Origin: an uncultured Clostridia bacterium
GTDB taxonomy: Bacteria > Bacillota > Clostridia > Oscillospirales > Oscillospiraceae
NCBI GenBank assembly: GCA_937894515.1
Contig: CALCRH010000057.1
Span: 1-41,218, forward strand
Length of the DNA: 41,218 bases
Direction of reading: 5' to 3'
Shown: piece by piece, positions 24,905 through 33,494 of the stretch
Position numbering within the stretch: position 1 is the stretch's first letter
Layout: every line of letters starts with the position of its first letter
The notes under the pieces: model-generated
Seen by the model: the letters and a program-made list of their open reading frames with translations, nothing else
What the model was told of the DNA's origin: nothing
Database searches by the model: none
Program-made: the position numbers and the translations under genes

Positions 24905-26300
24905 GGTGTTTCTTTTCCTGTTTCATAGAGTGCATATCCCGATACGACTCGGGTTGGTATACGATAGCCGTCTGTGCTTCTTTCTTACAGATATTAACAT
25001 AGCACATATAAATGGCTAAGAGGAAATAATAGATATTTAGCTCTTCTGCTGCGGCAATTCCAAAGAGATGGAAAAAGTAGAATACGGTCAGCCACTTCAT
25101 AACAAACTGGAATGTCACCTTATTTTCAAAGCACCTGACTTTTTCTTTCCAGGTCCTCTTAATACTTCCAATTTGGAATACGATAAAGCCGGATAGTCCA
25201 TATAGCCCGGTTCGATATAATCTGTTCAACCATTGAACCTCGATGGAGGTCTTTGTTCTGTACCACGTTTGCCCCAAATAATTCTGTCCCGATATCGTTG
25301 TAGACCATGTATCCGTAAAGCCTTTGCCGAAAAGCAGATTTCCTTTGACGGCATCGAAGATCCAGCCCCAGAGGTCAAATCTCTCACCGCTTCCGCCAAG
25401 AGAGGAACCGAATCTGGCTTTCAGTGATGTTCCGAAAAATTCATCAATAATGGGCGCAAACAAGCCTCCCATCGTATTCCAAACCGTCGATAACACATCT
25501 GTGCCGGACACAAATACGATGAGCAATACAACGACAGCTATGATAAAAACTCTCTTTGTAAGCCATTTTGAGCCGCGCTTTCTGAAAATGATCAGCTGCA
25601 GAATGGGCGCAGTAAATATGATCATTCTGGACATCATCATGATATCGTATGCGCCGATAACTACCCAGCAGAGGGTCCAAAAGGGTCTGCGTTTTCTTGC
25701 GTTACACAACTGATACGCTGCAATGGCCCATATCATACACATCAGCGTGGCGTTGTTATGCATGATCCTCAGGGAACCATAGGAAAGATAAAACCCGTAT
25801 CTGGTCATTCCAACGGCACCCCACAGCGCATCACCGGACCGACCGAATATCACATCAAATATGTTGAAAGCGGTGAGACACTCTATGATCCCGAAAACAG
25901 AATAGACGGTAAATGCGGCCACGATAAAAGAAATGACTCTGTTGAACTCTCTTTTTGTCTTAACTATCCCATTTACAATAAACGGAGACAAAATGAAGTA
26001 TGCGCAGAAAGAGGCCGCCACTTTAATACTGCCTGAATAAAAATGCAAAAACAAGCTGGAAACGTAAACGACAGCGTAGTAAAGGAGAAAACGATTCTTT
26101 TTCTCGAGCTTAAGTTGGGAAATATTGCTCTTTTTCAGAAAAAACAGAACCGCCAGGACTGCAATAAACAGGTACGGCGGAAGGCCTCTTCCGTTTGTCG
26201 GTACAAGCAGAAGTGCAAAAAGCAATACCAGCCATATCATTTTGGTGGGTATCCGCAGCCCTCTATTATTTATCTTTGTTGCAGCAAATACTGTTTTCAT
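24867..26300 (-). CDS. wzy: Wzy-type O-antigen/capsule polymerase
   Basis: A 477-residue protein with about 11-12 membrane helices and a large outer loop around residues 270-360 (VWNTMGGLFAPIIDEF, then the LGGSGERFDLWGWIFDA stretch with a short hydrophilic block), the layout of O-antigen ligase/polymerase family proteins. It joins repeat units on the outer face. The assignment rests on topology, the SGERFDLW-like motif and the context between Wzx and glycosyltransferases. The C-terminal 40 residues are basic and cytoplasmic. The ribosome binding site is weak. Confidence 0.85.
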   Translation of the reverse strand: MKTVFAATKINNRGLRIPTKMIWLVLLFALLLVPTNGRGLPPYLFIAVLAVLFFLKKSNISQLKLEKKNRFLLYYAVVYVSSLFLHFYSGSIKVAASFCAYFILSPFIVNGIVKTKREFNRVISFIVAAFTVYSVFGIIECLTAFNIFDVIFGRSGDALWGAVGMTRYGFYLSYGSLRIMHNNATLMCMIWAIAAYQLCNARKRRPFWTLCWVVIGAYDIMMMSRMIIFTAPILQLIIFRKRGSKWLTKRVFIIAVVVLLIVFVSGTDVLSTVWNTMGGLFAPIIDEFFGTSLKARFGSSLGGSGERFDLWGWIFDAVKGNLLFGKGFTDTWSTTISGQNYLGQTWYRTKTSIEVQWLNRLYRTGLYGLSGFIVFQIGSIKRTWKEKVRCFENKVTFQFVMKWLTVFYFFHLFGIAAAEELNIYYFLLAIYMCYVNICKKEAQTAIVYQPESYRDMHSMKQEKKHHGKKNGLRRLKL

Positions 26301-26353
26301 GATTATCTAATCGTCCGTACTTTATTTGGTATTTTTATTGACGCAGGCATCCT

Positions 26354-26518
26354 CTAAACGAACCCCGTGTCCTTAAACTTCTGCACTATTCTCGCTATGT
26401 GTGCTTGCGCGTCATAAAACGCATGGTATACATTTCAGTATTCTTCCCATATCCCGTTATTGTCTATGAGCTGCTTTAACCCTTCAATTTCTGCCCATAT
26501 TGCCGGGATTGCGCCGAA
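26354..26518 (-). pseudogene. Decayed C-terminal gene fragment, family uncertain
   Basis: Between wzy and the next glycosyltransferase, 55 codons on the minus strand read like the end of a protein (FGAIPAIWAEIEGLKQ, then after one internal TGA, NVYHAFYDAQAHIARIV to a final TAG), with no start and no ribosome binding site. The style (AIPAIWAEIEGL, HIARIV) is reminiscent of glycosyltransferase C-termini, but I cannot name the family. Best read as debris of an earlier gene left by cassette exchange. Confidence 0.35.
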
Positions 26519-26535
26519 TCATACTCTTAATTCTT

Positions 26536-27711
26536 TTATTCATGTACAACATCTCTCAGTATGCACTTCGTTAAGGCTGTCCAGCTATATTCATTTTCAG
26601 CCTTTCTTCGCATTTGCTCTCGGATCGATACGTCATTTCTGACTTTCAGCGCAAATGCTGTTACAGCATCTATGTCAATTACGCTTTCATCATCCGGAAA
26701 TTTCAGGGCAAAGGCTTCATCGCCTTTCAATCCCTTTTCCCTTGAAGCGTAGATGAAAGGCAGACCGGAAGCACAATATTCCTTTGCTTTCAGGGTAGAC
26801 CCCCACTCCAACCCGATTCTGTGTAAGCCGAGGGTTCCCACGCCTATGTCGAACTCATCCATGATCGCTTCCAGCTCGGCGCCTCTTTTGGCGCCTTTGA
26901 ATAAGACATAGTCACCAAGCCCGTACGCATTCACAAGCTTTTGCATATGTTCGGATTCTTGCCCAGCACCAACGATCCAAAACTCAACGATATACTCAGG
27001 TGCAGGATTTGCAGAATAATAAGCGTTTAAGCCTTCAATCACCCGATCAACGGCGTGCCAAACAGCTAAATTGGCAACACAGCCGATAATGATCTTATTA
27101 CTGGTATTGATATGGTTCCTGACTTTAATACTGTCGCAATCCACTCCGTTTTCAATGCAGACAGTCGGGGTGCCCCAAATGGTACCGTCGTATGTGAAAG
27201 TAACGATTTTATCTATGTACCGGTGTGCTTGTTTGATGTGCTTTTCTTCCATCCATGCCGCAGCCCGCTTCAGAGCAAATTCAAAATAATTTTTCTTGGA
27301 CAGTAATTGCCGATGCCGACTGTCTCTTTCCGCTGCGTACGGATATGTGGGGAGCTCCAATATGACCTTTATCCCCATTTTTTTGAGCTTTTTGAATGTG
27401 GATACCATAACAGTGTCCAAGTGGTCGAACCGGATATAGAATACCGTGATGTCATTTTCATCTGCCCATTTCAAGATATCCGAGTAAAACGAACGCCGTC
27501 CCAAAAGCCCATCATAATGATTGGTAAAAACAGGAATGCCGGTATTGACAGATTCAACGATAAACTTCTGGCCTTTTTCGTATTCAACAAAAACCTCATC
27601 GAAATAATCCGAAAACGCCCTGCACATTCCTCTGACCTTTTTTAATACGCCAATATGATTATTATTATTGACATTTAGCCTTGACACATATAACAATTTG
27701 CCCTGTTTCAT
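26536..27711 (-). CDS. Family 4 (GT-B) glycosyltransferase
   Basis: About 391 residues. The C-terminal nucleotide-sugar half is seen in IGCVANLAVWHAVDRVIEG, FWIVGAGQESEHMQKL, DYVLFKGAKRGAELEAIMDEFDIGVG and the acceptor/donor motif STLKAKEYCASGLPFIYA. The N-terminal half lacks the usual glycine loop, starting KLLYVSRLNVNNNNHIGVLKK. ATG at 27711 is preferred because GGAG lies 9 bases upstream. Donor and acceptor are unknown. It sits on an AT-richer stretch than rml and wecBC. Confidence 0.87.
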   Translation of the reverse strand: MKQGKLLYVSRLNVNNNNHIGVLKKVRGMCRAFSDYFDEVFVEYEKGQKFIVESVNTGIPVFTNHYDGLLGRRSFYSDILKWADENDITVFYIRFDHLDTVMVSTFKKLKKMGIKVILELPTYPYAAERDSRHRQLLSKKNYFEFALKRAAAWMEEKHIKQAHRYIDKIVTFTYDGTIWGTPTVCIENGVDCDSIKVRNHINTSNKIIIGCVANLAVWHAVDRVIEGLNAYYSANPAPEYIVEFWIVGAGQESEHMQKLVNAYGLGDYVLFKGAKRGAELEAIMDEFDIGVGTLGLHRIGLEWGSTLKAKEYCASGLPFIYASREKGLKGDEAFALKFPDDESVIDIDAVTAFALKVRNDVSIREQMRRKAENEYSWTALTKCILRDVVHE

Positions 27712-27788
27712 TCTTGGCCACTCCATACTTGTTTTGACTTTTTCGCGCTACCATACCAAATTATGATAGAGTCACAGCATTCTTACAT

Positions 27789-28805
27789 TCATAATGATTT
27801 CGTAAATTCTCCAACAATTTCACCGATATAGTTATCAATATAGTAATGCTCTGCGGAACTTTTTGCCCCAATTTTCAGCTTTGATAATACGCTTCGGTTT
27901 TCGTCCAGATATAATAAAGCCTTTGAAAGGGCTTCCGCCGTGTTTTCTTTCAGCACGATCCCGTCGACGCCGTCGTTCACGATCTCAGCGTTGTAAGCAA
28001 TATTGCTGACAACGGCGGGAATGCCGGCAATCTTTGATTCGACCAGTATTCCCGGGACACCTTCATATTTCCATCGACTTGGTAAAAGAAGAACATCATA
28101 TTTCGAGAGCTCATGATATACCTGTTCATCTTTGCCCTTGAATACGCCGTGATAGTTTATATTGGGAAGACTTGCGATGGATGCCAAAAACTCCGTTTCA
28201 AACCCGTCTTTTATTTCTCCATATATATGAAACTCCGTGTTTTGAAGCAAAGTCGCCGCGGCAATGACAATGTCTATGCCTTTTTCAGGGCTGATCAGGG
28301 AGAAGAAGACGGCTCTCAGAGTATGATTATCGTTGCGCAGCTCAGGAAGAACATTCTCTGGCCTAAATCGGCAATTCGGATAATATGCAGCATTCTCAAG
28401 TCCGGCTTTTTTCAGCGCTTCAACCATCCCATGGGTTTCTGCATAAACGCGTTTGAACTGAGAAATATATTTCTGATATTCTCTATCATTTACAATATCA
28501 TTTGCTGCCGTTCCGCCCATCAAAAAATTGATGGACTTTCGCATTGCTTTTCTGTTGACGAAGTACAATAACTTGCAGAATTTTTTTCCGGACTTCTTAC
28601 TTGCAACTCCCACAACAAAACAATTTCTTCGGTTTAACAAAACTCGAATAAGCTTTACAGTCTCAACAAGATTCTTTCTTTTTATTTCATTTAAGTCAAT
28701 CTTTTCAATTTTGAGATGTTCCAGTAAAGCAATATATAGATTCTGGTTTTTTTTTGTGACCCCCCCAAAAGGAGGTGGAAATCCTCCAATATATATTATA
28801 CTCAT
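27789..28805 (-). CDS. Family 4 (GT-B) glycosyltransferase with homopolymer tracts at its 5' end
   Basis: 338-residue retaining GT-B transferase. The N-terminal glycine loop is GGFPPPFGGVTKKN; the C-terminal half has FFSLISPEKGIDIVI, YDVLLLPSRW and the E-x7-E motif in EGVPGILVESKIAGIPAV. Codons 14-21 contain G7 then A9 on the coding strand (28760-28766 and 28747-28755), so the gene could switch by slippage; in this sequence it is in frame. Donor unknown. About 270 AT-rich bases without recognisable genes lie upstream. Confidence 0.88.
   Translation of the reverse strand: MSIIYIGGFPPPFGGVTKKNQNLYIALLEHLKIEKIDLNEIKRKNLVETVKLIRVLLNRRNCFVVGVASKKSGKKFCKLLYFVNRKAMRKSINFLMGGTAANDIVNDREYQKYISQFKRVYAETHGMVEALKKAGLENAAYYPNCRFRPENVLPELRNDNHTLRAVFFSLISPEKGIDIVIAAATLLQNTEFHIYGEIKDGFETEFLASIASLPNINYHGVFKGKDEQVYHELSKYDVLLLPSRWKYEGVPGILVESKIAGIPAVVSNIAYNAEIVNDGVDGIVLKENTAEALSKALLYLDENRSVLSKLKIGAKSSAEHYYIDNYIGEIVGEFTKSL
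28747..28766. repeat. T9 and C7 homopolymers near start of glycosyltransferase gene
   Basis: T9 (28747-28755) and C7 (28760-28766) on the plus strand, four bases apart, within codons 14-21 of the gene starting at 28805. Both are compatible with the reading frame here. Confidence 0.8.
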
Positions 28806-29078
28806 AACACCATAATGCCCTTCTTAACTTATTGACGCATTTGCTTGACAAGTTCCGCTGATTGAACAATCATTTAATTCGGAAAAAGCCGAAACAAATA
28901 AGGAGAAAACAGGTAAAGATTCTATGTTTCTAATTTTATTTTTGATAAAGCGCAATTTATCCCTTTTTTGTATTTAATTGCATGTAAATATTTTCTTCCA
29001 TCATAATTATCAAGCTATGCACTGCGCAACACATAGATAAAAAACTAAAAGATATTTTCATGTGTCTAATACAATTAT
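28806..29078. other. AT-rich intergenic stretch without recognisable genes
   Basis: 273 bases between two minus-strand genes. No open frame of note, no convincing terminator and no clear promoter with both boxes; only marked AT richness. Probably a junction between exchanged cassettes. Confidence 0.4.
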
Positions 29079-30464
29079 TCACTTAATAGCTTGCACTATT
29101 AGTTCTCTTTTTCCGCTCTTCTTTTTCGATAGAACATCTGTTTTTTTCAAGCGGAAAGTAATCAAATTATTGGTATCCTCTGTTAATGTATTTTGTATAT
29201 ATTGTTCATCATCATAACTATACTCCGGTTCGATAATGATTCTCACAGTTACATAGCCCGGGGTGTCCTGATAAAACTGAAATGCTTTAACATGTTGCTC
29301 ATAAAAAGAGTATCTAAGAGAAGTCAACGCAATCTTATTTCCATTTGCATCAACCAAATATTCTGTTGTTCTTCCTTCTAACCGCTTTAACAAGCGATAA
29401 TTACGTCCGCAACTACACTTTTCAAAGCTCCATTGCGCTAAATCGCCCGTTCTATATCGAATTAATGGCATTCCTGTATTACAAAACCCTGTTGCCACTA
29501 CTTCTCCTGTAACGCCTTCTTCTTCAATAATATTTCCGCTCTCATCTACTAATTCGCAATACCCATACAAAGGCTCAACATGATATGCTTCTGATTTCTC
29601 GCATTGACCTGCAATTAATAACCTTTCTGTATGACCATAAAACGATAGAATCGGACAATTAAGAACCTTACGGATATATTCAACTTCTTCATGCCCCATA
29701 CCCTCGCTAGATGGAAGGAAGCCTTTAAACTGGTGATTAATACCATTTTGCTCTATGTACTTACATAATTGCAAAGTAGCTGACGGGTAACCCTGAATAA
29801 AATCAGGTCTATACTTTTCAATTGCACGACAGTATTCTGCCATTTTTTCATCCGTCATATTTGAAATATTAATTCTTAATCTGTTCTTTATATAATCGAA
29901 ATAACAATCTCCTTTTTTCTTTTGGTCAATCTCTCGCATTACTAGTCTCGAACTTCTATGATTAAAACCTATCCTTTCCCATATATGTACAACAAATGCC
30001 CACTCTATTTGAGTAGTATTTTTATTCATATAAATTCCAAGTGGCATACCTGTGGAACCAGACGTTTTCTTCAAAATCAGATCTTTTTTATCAAATATAT
30101 CACTAATGAACTGATTCTCGTTGGCTTTGACAATGCTTTTATCAATTAAAGGTAATTTCGCAAAATCCTCTAAAGAATGAATTGAGCGGATATCGAAGTC
30201 TCTATATCTTTCTTTATAATAAGGAACATGATCATACGCATAATTAACTTGAGTAAGTAGTTTTGATAAAACTATTGCATCCAATTCTTGTCGGCTCAAA
30301 TACTCTGTTCTTTTGAGTTCTTTAATTGTTTTGTTGAACTCTTTTCCATATCGTATGTTATAACTCAAAGAATTCCCTATCAAGCCAACAATCTTAGTGA
30401 GTATTGGCGGCATGTTTTCATAATGATCTTCAAGCCAAACAATTATCGAGTTTTTAAAAGACAT
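29079..30464 (-). CDS. PaaK/CapK-like AMP-binding protein (phenylacetate-CoA ligase family)
   Basis: 461 residues of the CapK/PaaK-type adenylate-forming family found in capsule loci. The AMP-binding P-loop LKKTSGSTGMPLGI lies near residue 130, followed by FIQGYPSATLQL, SFYGHTERLLIAGQC, MPLIRYRTGDLA and CSCGRNYRLLKRLEGR (a Cys pair typical of the group). It may activate an acyl or amino acid that decorates the polymer; the substrate is unknown. ATG at 30464 has GAGAGG 5 bases upstream. The gene is distinctly AT-rich against wecC next door, suggesting recent acquisition. Confidence 0.87.
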   Translation of the reverse strand: MSFKNSIIVWLEDHYENMPPILTKIVGLIGNSLSYNIRYGKEFNKTIKELKRTEYLSRQELDAIVLSKLLTQVNYAYDHVPYYKERYRDFDIRSIHSLEDFAKLPLIDKSIVKANENQFISDIFDKKDLILKKTSGSTGMPLGIYMNKNTTQIEWAFVVHIWERIGFNHRSSRLVMREIDQKKKGDCYFDYIKNRLRINISNMTDEKMAEYCRAIEKYRPDFIQGYPSATLQLCKYIEQNGINHQFKGFLPSSEGMGHEEVEYIRKVLNCPILSFYGHTERLLIAGQCEKSEAYHVEPLYGYCELVDESGNIIEEEGVTGEVVATGFCNTGMPLIRYRTGDLAQWSFEKCSCGRNYRLLKRLEGRTTEYLVDANGNKIALTSLRYSFYEQHVKAFQFYQDTPGYVTVRIIIEPEYSYDDEQYIQNTLTEDTNNLITFRLKKTDVLSKKKSGKRELIVQAIK

Positions 30465-30536
30465 AAGCACCTCTCAAATAATAATTATCGTTTTGCGTTT
30501 CTTGAATACTTGATCCTTGAGAAAAAGGCTGCATTC

Positions 30537-31748
30537 TCATATCCTGTAAACGCCCGGCAAATCAATGATATTGTGACAATCCAGAACGGTCTTTCCGTGC
30601 AACTTGTCCACATTCTCTTTGATCTCGTTGTGCTTGACCATGACGACGACAAAATCAACAGCGTTCAGGAATTCGTCCAGATCATGGTACTGGTTCTTCA
30701 CGACATCTTTCACAATGAACGGATCGTAAACCTTGAGCCCTGTGGCCAGGTGACGCTCCTGGGACGCAAGTAACTGGAGCGTGGGAGATGCCCGCATATC
30801 GTCCACATTCTCTTTATAGGTGAGTCCGTACAGGCCGACGCGAGTGATATCGGTCATGCCTGTCTCCTTCATGATCTCATAGATCCGATTCAGAACGAAA
30901 TCGGGCATACCGTCATTTGTCCGCATGGATTCCCCAATCACCTTGGTGAGGCTGGGATAATCTCCCACAAGGAACCAGGGATCAACGGAGATACAGTGTC
31001 CGCCAACGCCGGGACCGGGCTGCAGGATATTTACCCGCGGGTGCATATTGCAGATACGGATGATCTCATACACATCCATATTATCATGACGGCAGATTTT
31101 TGCCAACTCGTTGGCAAAAGCGATGTTGACGGCGCGGAAGGTATTCTCCACCACCTTGGTCATCTCGGCGGTTTTGATATCTGTGACAACAATTTCGCCC
31201 TGACAGAAAGAGGCATACAGCGCCTTGACCTTTTCGCCTACGGCTTTATCATCGGCACCGATGGTGCGGTTATTGTGAAGCAGCTCATACACCATGTTCC
31301 CGGGGATAATGCGCTCCGGCGCATGAACCAGATGCAGGTCGTCTCTTCCCGCCTCTTTCAGCACGGGCCTGACGAATTTGTCAATGGTGCCGGGGCTGAC
31401 GGTGCTCTCAATGACCACGGTGGCACCCTGAGGTGCGATCTTCATGATCTCGTTGACGGCGGCGATGACATAAACGGCATCGACTCTTTTACTGAATTCA
31501 TCATAGGGAGTAGGGACGGAGACAATGTAGGTATCCGTCACCTGATACTCTGCTGTAAAACGGATGCCGGCGCTTACAGCAGCATGGAACAGTTCATCCA
31601 GTCCATCTTCCTTAAATGTGGTTTTTCCGGCGTTCAGCGTAGACACCAGCTCTTCGTTATAATCCGTACCGATGACTTCAACTCCATGAGAGGCCATCAT
31701 CAATGCTGTGGGAAGTCCGATATAGCCCAGTCCGATTACGTTTACCAT
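30537..31748 (-). CDS. wecC: UDP-N-acetyl-D-mannosamine dehydrogenase
   Basis: Oxidises UDP-ManNAc to UDP-ManNAcA with two NAD. 403 residues with the Rossmann loop VIGLGYIGLP, VIESTVSPGT, the central dimer helix and the catalytic C252 in GPGVGGHCISVDPWFL, then the C-terminal LYGLTYKENVDDMRASP. The WecC/MnaB-like branch is favoured over UDP-glucose dehydrogenase by GHCISVDPWFL and by the wecB gene in the same locus. GGAGAAAG precedes the ATG. Confidence 0.93.
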   Translation of the reverse strand: MVNVIGLGYIGLPTALMMASHGVEVIGTDYNEELVSTLNAGKTTFKEDGLDELFHAAVSAGIRFTAEYQVTDTYIVSVPTPYDEFSKRVDAVYVIAAVNEIMKIAPQGATVVIESTVSPGTIDKFVRPVLKEAGRDDLHLVHAPERIIPGNMVYELLHNNRTIGADDKAVGEKVKALYASFCQGEIVVTDIKTAEMTKVVENTFRAVNIAFANELAKICRHDNMDVYEIIRICNMHPRVNILQPGPGVGGHCISVDPWFLVGDYPSLTKVIGESMRTNDGMPDFVLNRIYEIMKETGMTDITRVGLYGLTYKENVDDMRASPTLQLLASQERHLATGLKVYDPFIVKDVVKNQYHDLDEFLNAVDFVVVMVKHNEIKENVDKLHGKTVLDCHNIIDLPGVYRI

Positions 31749-31760
31749 TTCTCTTTCTCC

Positions 31761-33494
31761 TTATTCGATTTCAAAGGTCGTTTGGACGGTGCTCCGAAAG
31801 GCAATTTCCAAACACTTTGCTTTTTCCGGCATTCCAAAGCGTGTGGCTATGATGCAATCACGAATAATCATGTCGCTGTCTGAATTTACAATGATATGTC
31901 CATCGATCCGGCAGGTTCTTGCGCCTGTTTGCTCCACTTCGCAGTTTGAACCGATATGGTACCGCGAGATGGCGTTATGCTCCGATTTGCTGTGCAAACT
32001 ATCACGGATCGCAATCTTTCCGCCCCTTACCTCCACTTTCCGCGTGTGTCCTACCGGGGAGGGGAGGATTTTTTCATATCCGTCATGGAACGCTGTAACG
32101 CGCAGTTCATCACCATATGTCAGGTCAGAAATATAGGTGTGTCCCCGTTTGGCGACGCGGAAAGCCGACCAGACCTCCGCACTGCTTTGCCCGTCAACTT
32201 CTACGGTGTTGTGAGCCGCTGTGGATCGGCACGCATTTCTTTCCGATCCCGGCTGATAGGTGAACACGCCGCTGTCAACCAGAATTTCTTTATCCTCCGA
32301 ACATAAAAGCACACTCAAAGCATCCGCGTGGGTATGTCCCAGATTATAGTCCGGGCCATTGTTGCCGCAGTCCATGTAAAAGGAATACTGCTTTTCGTTT
32401 TGACCGAACTGATAATGAACAAGGCCGGTCCCCTCGTTGATGGTTCTTCCTGTCCACGTTATCTCTTTGTTGCCTATCCCGAGCCAATTCCAACGCCTGA
32501 AATAGAGCCCTTTCCGTCCCTTGGGTGGTTCCGACTCGTAAATATAGGACGCGGTGGCAAGGAAGTCTGCCGCATCGTAGAAGGGATAGTCATACGCGGC
32601 ATCATTGAACAGCGGTATTTTGCCGTTTACACCAATGATGTCGTTAAGAAAGCAGTAGGGCTTTCGCATGAGGTCGGCAAACTTATCTGAATCCGGGTCA
32701 TTCACAAAACTCATGAGCGCATAGACTTCAAAGTATTGCTGCAAAGCTTCCACATGGTAGGAAACACTCTGCTCATAATGCCCGCCATCTTGCAGGAATT
32801 GCTCTTTGGCCTCCGCAATCAGCAGCTCTTTTCCGGTTTTGTACAAATCGTCGTCCTGCAAAAAAGTACCGGCATACACAAGCGCCTTTGCCTCACTGAG
32901 CAGATGATTGGCGCCGAGTTGGTACTCCAACGAGTCTTTCAGCTCCTGCGCCTGAGGCTCGATCATCCGGGCATATTCCGCAATGTCATCCGGGGCATAT
33001 TCGCTGCAAAAACCGATCCAGTTTGTGATCCTTTCGGCAATGACATAGGCATTCCACTTATCGCCGCCGATAAACTGTCCACACGATTCCTGCCAATTCC
33101 GGATCAGCGCCAGCCCTTTGTCAATATACGCCCGGTTTCCGGTAGCTTTATAGGCATCCGAAAGCTCCAAAAGCCAACGGAACGAATTTAACCGAAAGCA
33201 AACCAGCCGATAGTCTTCACCCGTTAAGTCCCAATCGCCGGGAAAAAGTACGGTTCTTCCGGATACGGTCGGGATCTCATTTTTTAGGATACCGTCTGCT
33301 GCGGCAGTATCTGTATTCCCAATATTGGGGGCATAAAAGGTCGGCAGCAAAACGGGAACAAGAGATTGACCGGCCTGTTTGGGTACTCTTTTCCTGATTT
33401 TATTTCTCGCGGTGTAATATAGCCGGTATTTCCACTGCCGGGGTGTCATAAATCTTACGGTATTCCACACCCGAGATACTTTGTTAAGCATCAT
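31761..33494 (-). CDS. Heparinase II/III family protein in the capsule locus
   Basis: 577 residues in two parts: an (alpha/alpha)-toroid N-terminal half (GDWDLTGEDYRLVCFRLNSFRWLLEL, ANHLLSEAKAL, HYEQSVSYHVEAL with its Tyr/His pair) and a beta-sandwich C-terminal half (LGHTHADALSVLL, GVFTYQPGSERNACRSTAAHNTV). These are the marks of uronate polysaccharide lyases. No signal peptide is seen, so it would act inside the cell or need another route out. Proteins of this type occur in many O-antigen and capsule clusters beside wecB and WbuB-like transferases; the precise role is unsettled. Start overlaps the preceding gene (ATGA). Confidence 0.87.
   Translation of the reverse strand: MMLNKVSRVWNTVRFMTPRQWKYRLYYTARNKIRKRVPKQAGQSLVPVLLPTFYAPNIGNTDTAAADGILKNEIPTVSGRTVLFPGDWDLTGEDYRLVCFRLNSFRWLLELSDAYKATGNRAYIDKGLALIRNWQESCGQFIGGDKWNAYVIAERITNWIGFCSEYAPDDIAEYARMIEPQAQELKDSLEYQLGANHLLSEAKALVYAGTFLQDDDLYKTGKELLIAEAKEQFLQDGGHYEQSVSYHVEALQQYFEVYALMSFVNDPDSDKFADLMRKPYCFLNDIIGVNGKIPLFNDAAYDYPFYDAADFLATASYIYESEPPKGRKGLYFRRWNWLGIGNKEITWTGRTINEGTGLVHYQFGQNEKQYSFYMDCGNNGPDYNLGHTHADALSVLLCSEDKEILVDSGVFTYQPGSERNACRSTAAHNTVEVDGQSSAEVWSAFRVAKRGHTYISDLTYGDELRVTAFHDGYEKILPSPVGHTRKVEVRGGKIAIRDSLHSKSEHNAISRYHIGSNCEVEQTGARTCRIDGHIIVNSDSDMIIRDCIIATRFGMPEKAKCLEIAFRSTVQTTFEIE

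Noticed and set aside
30996..31883. Plus-strand open frame opposite wecC
   Set aside because: It mirrors codon bias of the wecC gene on the other strand and has no start signals.
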